From assembly GCF_002090155.1 (NCBI RefSeq), contig NZ_BBRM01000006.1, forward strand, positions 1 to 64,000: DNA of 64,000 nucleotides, in the 5' to 3' direction. The first letter of the stretch is position 1. Each line of letters starts with the position of its first letter. Positions 17,164-25,694 of the stretch are shown here, piece after piece. The notes under the pieces were generated by a model. The model was not told the DNA's origin. It did no database searches and saw nothing but the letters and a program-made list of their open reading frames with translations. Source of the stretch: Demequina sp. NBRC 110056. GTDB lineage: Bacteria > Actinomycetota > Actinomycetes > Actinomycetales > Demequinaceae. Made by a program: the position numbers and the translations under genes.

Positions 17164-17169
17164 CCTGCG

Positions 17170-17373
17170 TCAGGAGTCGGAGCCGCTCTTGGCGGCAGCG
17201 CGCGAGTCGGTCCGGTAGAAGCCCGAACCCTTGAACGTCACTCCGACGTTGCCGAAGACGCGGCGCACCGAGCCCTCGCAGGACGGGCAGGCTTCGAGCG
17301 CATCGTCGTGAATCGACTGGACAGCATCGAAGGTGTGTCCGCAGGCGCGACAGGCGTAGGCGTACGTGGGCAT
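17170..17373 (-). CDS. FmdB-family zinc-ribbon protein
   Basis: A 67-residue protein with an N-terminal zinc ribbon: CRACGHTF (CxxC) at residues 8-11 and CPSCEG (CxxC) near 29-32, then GVTFKGSGFYRTDSR, the FmdB/CxxC_CXXC_SSSS signature. FmdB proteins are thought to regulate or assist expression, but the biochemical role is open. It follows the cyclo-ligase gene by nine bases on the same strand, and the order matches many actinobacteria. Confidence 0.92.
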   Translation of the reverse strand: MPTYAYACRACGHTFDAVQSIHDDALEACPSCEGSVRRVFGNVGVTFKGSGFYRTDSRAAAKSGSDS

Positions 17374-17382
17374 GAGCGCATT

Positions 17383-18009
17383 CTACGCTGTCAGGTCGGT
17401 CATCCCCTCCGGGGTGATGACGGCGTGCACGCCGATGTCGTGGGACTCGCGCGGCAGAGGCAGCTCGTCGGGGCCACGGAACTCCGCCGCGAAGGTCAGC
17501 GCGACGATCGGCACGCGGGGGTCGAGGCCCTCGAGAGCGCGGTCGTACCAGCCGCCGCCCTGGCCCAGTCGGGTGCCTCGAGAGTCGACCGCGAGGGCGG
17601 GCACGATCACCACGTCGGCGTCGTCGATCGCCTCGGGCCCGAGGAACTCGCCCGACGGCTCGGGCGGACGGCCCGGCGCACGCTCGATGAGGTCGTCGGC
17701 ACCCTGGTACGGCGACCAGCCGCGCTGCAGCCCGTCGCCGAGGCGCGGCACGAGGATGCGCACGCCGCGCGCGTACAGCGCCTCGATGAGCGGCAGCGTC
17801 CCGGGCTCGTGCGCGCGAGACGCGTAGACGGACACGCACTGGGCGTCCCCGATCTCGGGCATCGCGAGGACGTGGTCGCGCAGCAGCTGGGCGAGCTCCT
17901 CGCGACGGCGCTCGGAGCGATGCAGCCGCGCCTTGCGGATCGACGTTCGCAGCTGCGCCTTGGCGTCCTCGGGAGCCGGTGCGCGCGTGCCTCGTTGTGA
18001 CGTCGACAT
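17383..18009 (-). CDS. 5-formyltetrahydrofolate cyclo-ligase
   Basis: Converts 5-formyl-THF to 5,10-methenyl-THF using ATP, returning folate to the one-carbon pool. The 208 residues contain the basic N-terminal helix LRTSIRKARLHRS, substrate block VYASRAHEPGTLPLIEAL, and RLGQGGGWYDRAL, the family's glycine-rich ATP/substrate signature with Trp at one aromatic position. ATG at 18009 was chosen over 18093 because it begins just before the conserved helix. In relatives galU and glp follow divergently; galU is absent here. Confidence 0.93.
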   Translation of the reverse strand: MSTSQRGTRAPAPEDAKAQLRTSIRKARLHRSERRREELAQLLRDHVLAMPEIGDAQCVSVYASRAHEPGTLPLIEALYARGVRILVPRLGDGLQRGWSPYQGADDLIERAPGRPPEPSGEFLGPEAIDDADVVIVPALAVDSRGTRLGQGGGWYDRALEGLDPRVPIVALTFAAEFRGPDELPLPRESHDIGVHAVITPEGMTDLTA

Positions 18010-18107
18010 GCCTCCATCATGGCAGTCCCGTGTGACGTGCAGATGACGCGCGCCGCACGGCGCCGTGCTTGGTTGCCGGGCTTCGCGGGCCACGGGACAA
18101 TGGCGCC

Positions 18108-19334
18108 ATGACCGCTCGCAGCCTGGCCGACCATCGCGACGCCGTGGCAGCGGCTCTGAGGCCGGGCCAGGTGCTCGACGTCCTGCTCGCCGATGCGGTG
18201 GGCGCGACGCTCGCCGAGGACCTCGTCGCCCCGGCGGACATGCCGCCGGCTCCCGTCGCTGAGCGCGACGGCTACGCCGTCATGGCCGCCGACACCGCCT
18301 TGGCGAGCGCCGATGCGCCCGTCGCCCTCGCCGTGTCGCACGACGTCAGCTTCGACGTGCGCGCCCCCCGCCGCCACGTGCGCGGCGCCGCGGCGCGCAT
18401 CCCGTCGGGCGCTGCCATCCCCGTGGGGGCCGATGCGGTGGTGGCCCTCGCAGACACCGACCTGGGCGTGGCTCGGGTCGCGATCGGCCGGCCGGTCGAG
18501 GCCGGCGACGGCGTTCGCCCCGCTGGCTTCGACGCGCGCGGCGGAGACGTGCTGGTGCCCGCCGGGACTCGCCTCGGACCGCGTCAGGTTGCCGCAGCGG
18601 CCGCGCTCGGACGGCCCCGCGTGCGCGTGCGCCCGGTGCCCCGCGTCGTCGTCATCGCGGTGGGCGACGAGCTCATCGAGCCGGGAGCGTCGCGGCCCGG
18701 CGGCGGCGTCGCGGAGGCGACGACCCACATGATCGCCGCGCTGGTCCAGGAGGCCGGTGCGAAGCCCTACCGGGTGGGCGCCGTGCCGGACGACGCGCTG
18801 CAGCTGCGCGGCGCGCTCGAGGACCAGCTCGTGCGCGCGGACATGGTGATCACGACCGGTGGCCTGTCCGACGGGCCCCAGGACACCGTCGCCGAGGTCC
18901 TCGCGCGCCTCGGCACGTTCGAGGCCGTGGACCTGCAGCTGCGCCCGGGCCGCCGGCACGGCCTCGGCATGATCGACGCGGGCGGGCGCGAGGTACCCGT
19001 GATCGCGCTGCCCGGCTCGCCCGCGGCCGCGGCGATGGGCTTCGAGGCCTACGTGCGCCGCGCCGTGCGCGTCCTGTGCGGCCATCCCAACGTCGAGCGC
19101 GCGCCGTTCCAAGCACGCTCGCGCAAGCGGTGGATCGCCTCGCCCGGCGTCGTGACGGGCATGCCCGTGATCGTGGACCGCGACCCGGGTGGTCTCCTGT
19201 CGGTCACGCCGCTCGGCGCGGAGAGCCTGTCCCTCGCGGACCTGGCACGCGCCGATGCGGTGGTCTGGTCGGGCCCCGAGCCCCAGGTGGTCGACGTGGG
19301 CGACGAGGTGCGCTGCACCGTCTGGGGCGGCTAG
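18108..19334 (+). CDS. MoeA-family protein, probable Glp (gephyrin-like) divisome protein
   Basis: A 408-residue MoeA/gephyrin-fold protein. Conserved blocks: AERDGYAVMA near residue 50, RIPSGAAIPVGADAVV, VVIAVGDELIEPG near 185, ITTGGLSDGPQDTV near 250 and LPGSPAAAAMGFEAYVRR near 300. MoeA inserts molybdenum into molybdopterin. However, the next genes are rimJ and glpR, the arrangement of the MoeA paralogue Glp, which in Corynebacterium binds FtsZ and the membrane receptor GlpR. No other molybdenum-cofactor genes lie in the window, so the division role is favoured, by inference from context. Confidence 0.88.
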   Translation: MTARSLADHRDAVAAALRPGQVLDVLLADAVGATLAEDLVAPADMPPAPVAERDGYAVMAADTALASADAPVALAVSHDVSFDVRAPRRHVRGAAARIPSGAAIPVGADAVVALADTDLGVARVAIGRPVEAGDGVRPAGFDARGGDVLVPAGTRLGPRQVAAAAALGRPRVRVRPVPRVVVIAVGDELIEPGASRPGGGVAEATTHMIAALVQEAGAKPYRVGAVPDDALQLRGALEDQLVRADMVITTGGLSDGPQDTVAEVLARLGTFEAVDLQLRPGRRHGLGMIDAGGREVPVIALPGSPAAAAMGFEAYVRRAVRVLCGHPNVERAPFQARSRKRWIASPGVVTGMPVIVDRDPGGLLSVTPLGAESLSLADLARADAVVWSGPEPQVVDVGDEVRCTVWGG

Positions 19335-19336
19335 CG

Positions 19337-19912
19337 GTGAAGCCCGTGGAGCTCACCGCCGGGCCGATCACGCTGCGCTCGCTCGCCCGGCGCGACGAGA
19401 CCGAGTGGATGGCAGTGCGGCGCCGCCACCGCGCGTGGCTCGCGCCGTGGGAGGCCGCGTCGCCTCCCGGGCGTGACGACCCATCCGTCACGTTCCCGCA
19501 GCTGGTGCGTCGCGAGCGCCAGCAGTGGCGCGAGGAGACCGCCTACCCGTTCGTCGTGCTGCACGATGGCTACCTCGTGGGTCGCGTGAGCGTGTCGGGC
19601 ATTCGGTGGGGAGCTGAGTGCGGCGGGTCCGTCGGCTACTGGATCGCACAGTCGCACGCCGGCCGCGGCATCACCCCGCGGGCTGTCGCGCTCGCGAGCG
19701 AGTTCGCGTTCTCGCGCGGCCTGCACCGGCTCGAGATCGCCGTCCGTCCGGAGAACGTCGCGAGCCGTCGGGTCGCCACCAAGCTGGGCTTCCGCGAGGA
19801 GGGCCTACGGGACTCGTACCTCTACATCGACGGCGCCTGGCGCGACCATCTGGTCTTCGCTCTGACTCAAGGTGAGCCCCGAACCGGCCGATATTGGTCG
19901 GATGGGTCCTGA
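19337..19912 (+). CDS. GNAT N-acetyltransferase, RimJ/RimL type
   Basis: Acetyl-CoA-dependent N-acetyltransferase of 191 residues, target unknown (RimJ/RimL acetylate ribosomal-protein N-termini). GNAT motif A is visible as VGYWIAQSHAGRGITPRA near residue 100, followed by HRLEIAVRPENVASRRVATKLGF and FREEGLRDSYLYIDGAWRDH, characteristic of the RimJ branch. The GTG start lies two bases after the glp stop, so the genes are cotranscribed. Its fixed place between glp and glpR in actinobacteria is established, its role there is not. Confidence 0.93.
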   Translation: MKPVELTAGPITLRSLARRDETEWMAVRRRHRAWLAPWEAASPPGRDDPSVTFPQLVRRERQQWREETAYPFVVLHDGYLVGRVSVSGIRWGAECGGSVGYWIAQSHAGRGITPRAVALASEFAFSRGLHRLEIAVRPENVASRRVATKLGFREEGLRDSYLYIDGAWRDHLVFALTQGEPRTGRYWSDGS

Positions 19913-19964
19913 CACGCCGCGCGCCATCCGCGGCTGAGGGTGCCGGGCGCCGTACCGTCGTGCC

Positions 19965-20960
19965 ATGGTTCCCGCAGGACTTCTCGCGATCATCGCTCTT
20001 GGCCTCGTGATCGCCTACGTCCTGCCTCAGCGGGTCCGCGAGCGCGGCGAGTACGCCCTCGTTCGCGTCGACGACCGCTACTCCTCGGACATGCGCGTCG
20101 TGAAGTCCTCGGCCGAGCGCGTCGAGCGCAAGGTCGCCCGTCCCTCCGCCGACTCGGGCGAGCTGCCGTTGCTGCGCACCGGCGGGACCCGCGCGAGCGC
20201 GCGCGTCGAGCACATGTCGCGCCCCGCCACCCCGCTGGACCGCGCCGCCGTGCACGCGCAGCGCGAGCAGCACGCGATGCGCCGCGACCGCGCGCGCATC
20301 GGAGCTGCCCGGGCCGCCCAGGCCAAGCGCCGCGGCTACGTCGCCCTCGCCGCGACCCTCGCCGCCACCCTGGCGTGGTCGCTCGTGATCTTCGCGGGCG
20401 CATCGGCCGTGCTGGGAGCCATCGCCACGTCCGTCCTCGTGGGCGTCGTGACGTCGAGCTCCCGGGCGGCCTCCGCGCAGCGCAGGGCTGACGCCGACCT
20501 GCTCGCGGTGTCTCGCGAGGTCGAGGCCGCGGCGACCGCCACACAGGCGCTGCGCATCGTGTCCCGCGAGCGTGCCGCAGGCCACGAGGCCGAGCCGTCC
20601 GACGTCGCCACCCAGGCCATCCGCATCGTCACCGCCGAGGACCTCGCGCCGCTCGCCGCCCCGGCCGTCGTGCCGTCGCCCGAGCTGCCCGTCGAGGAGG
20701 CCGAGACCGGCACCCCGTGGGTCCCGCAGGACATGCCGGCGCCCGCCTACACGCTCAAGCCGACCGTGCGCCAGCGCGAGGCCCGGCCCATCTCGGACGA
20801 CGACTACGACGTCGCGAAGGCGCGCGCCGCCCGCTGGGGCGACCTGCGTGCCGACGACGCGCCCGAGCGCTCGACCGCGGCCTACGAGGTGGACGAGGCC
20901 GCTCCCACGACGGCAGCGCTGGACGCGATCCTCGCTCGCCGCCGCCGCGCCTCCGCCTAG
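19965..20960 (+). CDS. Membrane protein, GlpR/SepX-like
   Basis: A 331-residue membrane protein. Residues 4-21 form an N-terminal membrane segment (PAGLLAIIALGLVIAYVLP) followed by the basic motif QRVRERGEY; residues 128-166 form a hydrophobic pair (ALAATLAATLAWSLVIFAG and VLGAIATSVLVGVV). The remaining parts are charged and likely cytoplasmic. Position as third gene after glp and rimJ, plus this layout, match GlpR of Corynebacterium and SepX of Streptomyces, which organise the division site. Sequence identity to those proteins was not computed. Confidence 0.8.
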   Translation: MVPAGLLAIIALGLVIAYVLPQRVRERGEYALVRVDDRYSSDMRVVKSSAERVERKVARPSADSGELPLLRTGGTRASARVEHMSRPATPLDRAAVHAQREQHAMRRDRARIGAARAAQAKRRGYVALAATLAATLAWSLVIFAGASAVLGAIATSVLVGVVTSSSRAASAQRRADADLLAVSREVEAAATATQALRIVSRERAAGHEAEPSDVATQAIRIVTAEDLAPLAAPAVVPSPELPVEEAETGTPWVPQDMPAPAYTLKPTVRQREARPISDDDYDVAKARAARWGDLRADDAPERSTAAYEVDEAAPTTAALDAILARRRRASA

Positions 20961-21070
20961 CACCCGTTCACACGGGAGGATCTGCGGATCTGCCGTTGGT
21001 TCGCGCGCGCGAGCAGCAACTGCCGGGACATTCGCGAGAACGTCCGGAGCGACGCCCCGCGCCGGCCGCG

Positions 21071-22357
21071 TCAGGCGTGGTGCGCGACCACCGCGACCTT
21101 CTCGAAGAGCCGGTCGAACACGGGCTCGCGGTCGAACTGCATGGCGTGGATCCGCGCCCGCGCCCGGTGGGCCGACCGGGCGGCGGAGCTCATCCCCAGC
21201 ACCGCGGTGTCGATCGCGCCCGCGATCGCGGCCGGGTCCGAGATGGGCACCATCAGCGCCGTCTCGCCCACGGCCTCGGGGATGCCGCCGGTCGGGCAGG
21301 TGATGACCGGGCCGCCGCCGGCGAGCATCTCCTCGACCAGCGCGATCCCGAAGGTCTCGGTGAACTCCTTGCCGGGCTTGGACGGCAGCGCGTACGCCGC
21401 GCAGGCCGCCATGAGGTGCGGCTTCTCCTCGTCGCCGACGTCGTCGAGGAAGGAGATCCGCTCGGCGGCCGGCGAGGACGCCGCGTACTCGCGCAGTTCG
21501 GCCGCGTCGGGCCCGCGCCCCGCGATGACGAGGTTCATCGAGTGCCCCGCCATCGAGGCGGAGAACCCGTCGATGAGGTCCGCGACACCCTTCGAGAACC
21601 CCAGGCGCGACAGGTACAGGATGTAGCCGTCGCGCACGAGCCCGCGCGCGGCCAGGTGGCGCTCGGTCTCGGCAGGGTCGAGGTCGAGGTAGGCGGACGT
21701 GTCGATCGCCGGGTACGAGATGCCGATGCGGTCGCGGCACTGCGCGGCGAAGTGGGTCCCGTGCCGGGCGTCGATCTGCTCAGCCGCCTCGACGATGACG
21801 TCCTTGGTGTACTCCGACACCGCGACGCAGACGTCCTGCTCGAGGTACGCCGACAGCACGTGCGCGGCCGCGCCGAAGCGGTCGGACTCGACGCACTCCT
21901 GGACCACGGCCGTGACGTCGGAGCCGACGGCCTCCGCGATCGTGGTGACGTCCATCGGCAGCCCGGTCGAGCGGGCCACCCGCACGGCGTCGGCGACGGC
22001 GAGCGTGTGGGGCGACAGGTACAGCGACATGCACACGGTGGGGACACCGTCGGTGAACAGCTCGACGAGCCGGCCCACGAGGCCCGCGAGGTAGCGGCCG
22101 TCGGGGATCTTGTAGCCGCCCACGGGCTCGGGACGCTCGACGGTGATTCCCGGGCTGTACGGCATCACCGTGTCGAGCGGCTTGAGCGGCAGCCCGGTCT
22201 CCTCGAGCCGGTCGAGGGGCCACGACAGGATCCGCACGTCGTCGAAGCCGCGCGCGAGAGCCGCCTCCGCGAGGTTGCGGGCCTCGCCCGAATGGCCGCA
22301 GATGACCGGGTCGGCGCGCACGACGATGACCAGGCGGCGGTCAGGCTTGACGTTCAT
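21071..22357 (-). CDS. GT4-type glycosyltransferase
   Basis: A 428-residue retaining glycosyltransferase with the GT-B fold. The N-terminal domain opens LVIVVRADPVICGHSGEARNL; the C-terminal donor domain has YLSRLGFSKGVADL, VIAGRGPDAAEL and the E-x7-E region KEFTETFGIALVEEM near residue 335, then GGIPEAVG. Donor and acceptor are unknown. No signal peptide, so cytoplasmic. ATG at 22357 overlaps the GH92 stop (ATGA), so it is the second gene of a GH92-GT operon, which hints that mannose-containing glycans are its business. Confidence 0.9.
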   Translation of the reverse strand: MNVKPDRRLVIVVRADPVICGHSGEARNLAEAALARGFDDVRILSWPLDRLEETGLPLKPLDTVMPYSPGITVERPEPVGGYKIPDGRYLAGLVGRLVELFTDGVPTVCMSLYLSPHTLAVADAVRVARSTGLPMDVTTIAEAVGSDVTAVVQECVESDRFGAAAHVLSAYLEQDVCVAVSEYTKDVIVEAAEQIDARHGTHFAAQCRDRIGISYPAIDTSAYLDLDPAETERHLAARGLVRDGYILYLSRLGFSKGVADLIDGFSASMAGHSMNLVIAGRGPDAAELREYAASSPAAERISFLDDVGDEEKPHLMAACAAYALPSKPGKEFTETFGIALVEEMLAGGGPVITCPTGGIPEAVGETALMVPISDPAAIAGAIDTAVLGMSSAARSAHRARARIHAMQFDREPVFDRLFEKVAVVAHHA

Positions 22358-24639
22358 GATGTCTCCTCGATGATCTCGGGGGCCGATGCGGGGATCGGGT
22401 CTGGCTCGACCTGGGCGGTCGGGGTCGGCCGGGGCGTCGGTGCTCCAGCCGGTCGGGAGGACGGGGGCCGCTGGTCGCGGCCCCAATCGCTGGGCTCAGG
22501 GCCCAGCGCGATGTGAAGCCGGCCGCCCTCGTGGAGCTGGGCGCCGGACAGCCAGGGCGTCTCGAGGGAGGCGCCGTTGAAGCTCACGGCCTGCACGTAC
22601 TGGACCGGGCCGCCGGGCTCGGGCTCGACGAAGCCGGAGGTGTCGATGGTGAGGGAGCCGTGCGCCATGGGCAGCGTCGCGTAGCGGAACGACGGCGGGT
22701 GGATGAGGAAGATGTTCTGGCCGGCGACGGGGAACAGGCCGAGCGCCGCCCAGACATACCAGCTGGACAGCCCGCCCGAGTCGTCGTTGCCCGGCAGCCC
22801 GCCGCGTCCCGTGCCGAACTGCTGGCTGACGATCGCGTGCACCACCTCGGCCGTGCGGTCCGGGCGACCCGCGTAGTAGTACGCCCAGGGCGCCTCCATG
22901 TCGGGCTCGTTGTTGAGTCCCTCGAAGCGTCCCAGCTCGTACCCGGCCGCCATCTCCTCCGCCGACGGGGCGAGCCCAGGCTGGACCACCGCATCGGCTC
23001 CGTAGCCGAAGAACTCGTCGAGCTGCGCGACGAACCGCTCGTCGCCGCCCGCCAGGGCGATGCGACCCTCCATGTCGTGCTGCAGCCGGAACGAGTAGTT
23101 GTGGCGCGTGCCCTCGTAGTACGTCGAGTCCTTGAGCAGACCCGTACCCGGGTCGTAGGCGTTGACCCAGCGGGTGGCGAGCTCCTCGAACTCGGCGGCG
23201 AGCGCATCGTCCCCCACCACGGAGGCGATGTGGCGCGTGCACCAGTAGCCAAACGACAGGTCGAGCGTGTGGCTGATCGGGTGCGCGTGCCCGTGGAGCA
23301 GGTAGTCCTCGCCGTACGTGCGGCGCAGGTCCGTCGACAGGTGCACGAGCGCCCAGTCCCAGTCGATGCCGGGCAGTCCCAGCTGGCAGATGTCGGACAG
23401 CAGCGTGTGCGCGAGCGCGCTGCCCTGGCGGCCGAAGCGGTCCGACCCGCGGGCCATCCGGTAGCCGATGGGCAGGTTGCCCTCCTCCTCGCAGATGGTC
23501 AGCAGCGCGTTGGCGAGCTCGACGGCCTTGTCGGGCAGCAGCGCGGTGAGCAGCGGCAGCTGGGTCCGGTAGATGTCCCACATGGTCGACACGTCGAACA
23601 CCCAGGGGCCCTTGGACGGCCAGAACGGGCTCTCGTCGGCGGCGAAGGACGGCTTGATGAGCGAGTGGTAGAGCGCGGTGGCGAACACCTGGCGGCGCTC
23701 GCTCGACGGCGTCTCGACGCGGATCGCGTCCAGGCGCTCGCGCCACTGCGCCTCGGTGCGGGTGCGGCGCTCGTCGAAAGCGGGGGCCGCGTCGTCGGTG
23801 TCGCGGCGCAGGTTCTTGCGCGCCTGGTCCACGCCGCGCAGGGAGAAGCCGATGCGCAGCTCGACGGTCTGGCCCGCGAGGGACGGCCCCGCCCACATGA
23901 GGCCGAAGGGCCGCAGCGTGGTGGGGCGGATGTGGTCGAGGTCGAGGCGGGTGCCGCCGGGCATGAGGCGACGGTCGTACCAGAGCATCTGGCGCCAGCC
24001 CTCGACGTCGCACTCGAGGTGGACGGCGAGGGGCGCGCCCTCGACCACGATCTCGCCCTGGGCCACGCCGGGCGCGACGGACTCGAGGTGGCCGCGCAGC
24101 GGCACGGTGGCGCCGTAGGGGATCGCGAGCCCGCCCATCGAGAAGTCGACCACCACGCGGGCGTCGTGGTGCTCGGGGAAGGTGTACCGGTGGATCGCGG
24201 ACTTGGGGCCCACCGTGATCTCCGCGCGCACGCCGCTGTCGAGGGTCGCCGAGTAGTAGCCGGGGCTCGCGGTCTCGTGGGTGAGCTCCCACGTGCGGCC
24301 GAGCACGTCGAGCGGCTCGAGCATGGGGCTGACGCGGAAGTAGTTGTAGTACTTGCGGATCGCGCCCGTGCCGGACTGCTGGAAGTGGGTGAAGCCCGAG
24401 GCGTGGTCGCCGTCGTGCAGCCGCGGCGGCAGGCCCTCCGTCGACAGGTCGTACGCGCCGTACCCGGTGGGGTAGCCGCCCGAGTACGCGCACGCGGACA
24501 CCATCCCGAGCGGGTACGTGGCGCCGGGGTGGGTGTTGCCGACCTGCGGCTTGGGCCACCACCAGGTCGCGGCCAGGCCCGTCTGCGCGGGCAGGTCCGT
24601 CTCGCCCGTCCCGATGAAGGGATCGACGTCTTCGATCAC
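22354..24639 (-). CDS. GH92 alpha-mannosidase-like protein
   Basis: A 761-residue glycoside hydrolase family 92 member; the family comprises calcium-dependent exo-alpha-mannosidases. The start VIEDVDPFIGTGETD, GNTHPGATYPLGMVS and FTHFQQSGTG build the N-terminal sandwich; GYRMARGSDRFG and the signature GLPGNDDSGGLSSWYVWAALG near residue 640 lie in the catalytic barrel. There is no signal peptide, so it should act inside the cell, unlike the many secreted homologues. The tail is a Pro-rich linker. GTG at 24639 has GGAGG five bases before it; an earlier GTG at 24672 does not. Confidence 0.93.
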   Translation of the reverse strand: MIEDVDPFIGTGETDLPAQTGLAATWWWPKPQVGNTHPGATYPLGMVSACAYSGGYPTGYGAYDLSTEGLPPRLHDGDHASGFTHFQQSGTGAIRKYYNYFRVSPMLEPLDVLGRTWELTHETASPGYYSATLDSGVRAEITVGPKSAIHRYTFPEHHDARVVVDFSMGGLAIPYGATVPLRGHLESVAPGVAQGEIVVEGAPLAVHLECDVEGWRQMLWYDRRLMPGGTRLDLDHIRPTTLRPFGLMWAGPSLAGQTVELRIGFSLRGVDQARKNLRRDTDDAAPAFDERRTRTEAQWRERLDAIRVETPSSERRQVFATALYHSLIKPSFAADESPFWPSKGPWVFDVSTMWDIYRTQLPLLTALLPDKAVELANALLTICEEEGNLPIGYRMARGSDRFGRQGSALAHTLLSDICQLGLPGIDWDWALVHLSTDLRRTYGEDYLLHGHAHPISHTLDLSFGYWCTRHIASVVGDDALAAEFEELATRWVNAYDPGTGLLKDSTYYEGTRHNYSFRLQHDMEGRIALAGGDERFVAQLDEFFGYGADAVVQPGLAPSAEEMAAGYELGRFEGLNNEPDMEAPWAYYYAGRPDRTAEVVHAIVSQQFGTGRGGLPGNDDSGGLSSWYVWAALGLFPVAGQNIFLIHPPSFRYATLPMAHGSLTIDTSGFVEPEPGGPVQYVQAVSFNGASLETPWLSGAQLHEGGRLHIALGPEPSDWGRDQRPPSSRPAGAPTPRPTPTAQVEPDPIPASAPEIIEETS

Positions 24640-24709
24640 GCGCGCCTCCGTCCCGTGCGGGAGCGGGACCACCGCTGCTCCCGCCGTTCCCTGACGGTAC
24701 GACGGCGGC

Positions 24710-24730
24710 TTTGCGCAGTCATTGCGGAAA
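24710..24730 (-). promoter_or_regulatory. Candidate operator upstream of the GH92-GT operon
   Basis: Imperfect palindrome TTTGCGCA-GTCAT-TGCGGAAA (7 of 8 arm positions pair), about 70 bases upstream of the GH92 start. Symmetry and an AT-rich edge in GC-rich DNA suggest a LacI- or TetR-type site. No regulator gene is adjacent. Confidence 0.4.
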
Positions 24731-24748
24731 TGTGACGGTCTGATGACG

Positions 24749-24765
24749 GCCGATGCGCGTGCTGG
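24749..24765 (+). repeat. Iterated 17-mer GCCGATGCGCGKGCTGG, copy 2
   Basis: Exact match to the 17-mer with T at the variable site, in the gap between the divergent/tail-to-head genes for GH92 and the beta-propeller protein. Confidence 0.8.
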
Positions 24766-24778
24766 GTCGCCTCACGGC

Positions 24779-24797
24779 CCCACCTCGGCGAGGTGGG
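24779..24797 (-). terminator. Hairpin after the beta-propeller gene
   Basis: Perfect 8-bp stem CCCACCTC/GAGGTGGG with a GGC loop, 15 bases past the stop of the minus-strand gene ending at 24812. No T-tract. Confidence 0.6.
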
Positions 24798-24811
24798 TGG
24801 GTGGTCCCGGG

Positions 24812-25693
24812 TCAGGCGAGCGGGTAGTCGACGTACGCGAGGCTGCGGGAGTCGGGCGCCCAGCTCGGCACGTTGATGGTGCCCTGTCCGCCGAAGAGGT
24901 AGACGAGGTCGCGACCGTCCGAGCCGTCGGGACGGGCGAGGCGGAGGATCACGTCGAGGTTCTCGGGATGGCCCAGGGTGCCGGCCGGGAAACTGACGTA
25001 GGCCATCATCGAGCCGTCGGGGCTGACGTGGGGGAACCAGTTGACCCGCTCGTCGTGGGTGAGCTGCTCCACGTCTGAGCCGTCGGGCCGCATGCGGAAC
25101 AGCTGCGCATGCCCCGCGCCCGTGTCCGCGCGCTCCGAGTTGAAGTAGACCCACGCGCCGTCCGGCGAGAACTCCGCGCCGTCGTCGGGGAAGGCGTCGT
25201 CGGTGAGCTGCACGTCCTGCCCACCCTCGGTGGGGACGGTGAAGACGTTGGTGACGACCGCATCGGCGCTGCGGGACAGGCCGATGTAGGCGAGCAGCGC
25301 TCCGTCGGGGGAGATCCCGTGGAGGTAGTGGTGGAAGTCAGGGCCGCGGTCGTTCGTCACGCGCCGGTGGGATCCGCCGGCGTACGGCACCGCGTAGATG
25401 TGGCCGTCCTCGGCCGAGACGAAGACGGTGGCGCCGTCGGGGCTCAGCACGTGGTCGTTGTTGATCTCCGGCACGCCCGCGAGGTCGATCTCCGTGAGGT
25501 GCTCCTGCGAGCCGTCGGCGGCGATGCGGAACAGCCGGCCGTCGCCGTTGACGACGAGGTCGCGGCCGTCGGGGCTCCAGTTGGGGGCCTCGATGAGCAG
25601 GTCCGCCGACTCGAGCACCACGCGGCGCTCGCCGGTCTCCAGGTCGATGACCCAGAGCCGCGAGCGCTGCCCCGGCAGGTGCGTGCGGGGCAC
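24812..25693 (-). CDS. PD40/TolB-like beta-propeller protein
   Basis: A 293-residue protein made of WD40-like (PD40) repeats: NWSPDGRDLVV, VLSPDGATVFVS, GISPDGALLAYIG, EFSPDGAWVYFNS, HVSPDGSMMAYVS and SWAPDSRSLAYVD recur about every 45 residues, giving six blades. It has no signal peptide, so it is unlike the periplasmic TolB. Related proteins are sometimes annotated as oligogalacturonide lyase-like or biopolymer-transport proteins; no catalytic residues were recognised. GTG at 25693 lies one base after the stop of the HdeD-like gene, implying coupling. Confidence 0.85.
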   Translation of the reverse strand: MPRTHLPGQRSRLWVIDLETGERRVVLESADLLIEAPNWSPDGRDLVVNGDGRLFRIAADGSQEHLTEIDLAGVPEINNDHVLSPDGATVFVSAEDGHIYAVPYAGGSHRRVTNDRGPDFHHYLHGISPDGALLAYIGLSRSADAVVTNVFTVPTEGGQDVQLTDDAFPDDGAEFSPDGAWVYFNSERADTGAGHAQLFRMRPDGSDVEQLTHDERVNWFPHVSPDGSMMAYVSFPAGTLGHPENLDVILRLARPDGSDGRDLVYLFGGQGTINVPSWAPDSRSLAYVDYPLA

Positions 25694-25694
25694 G

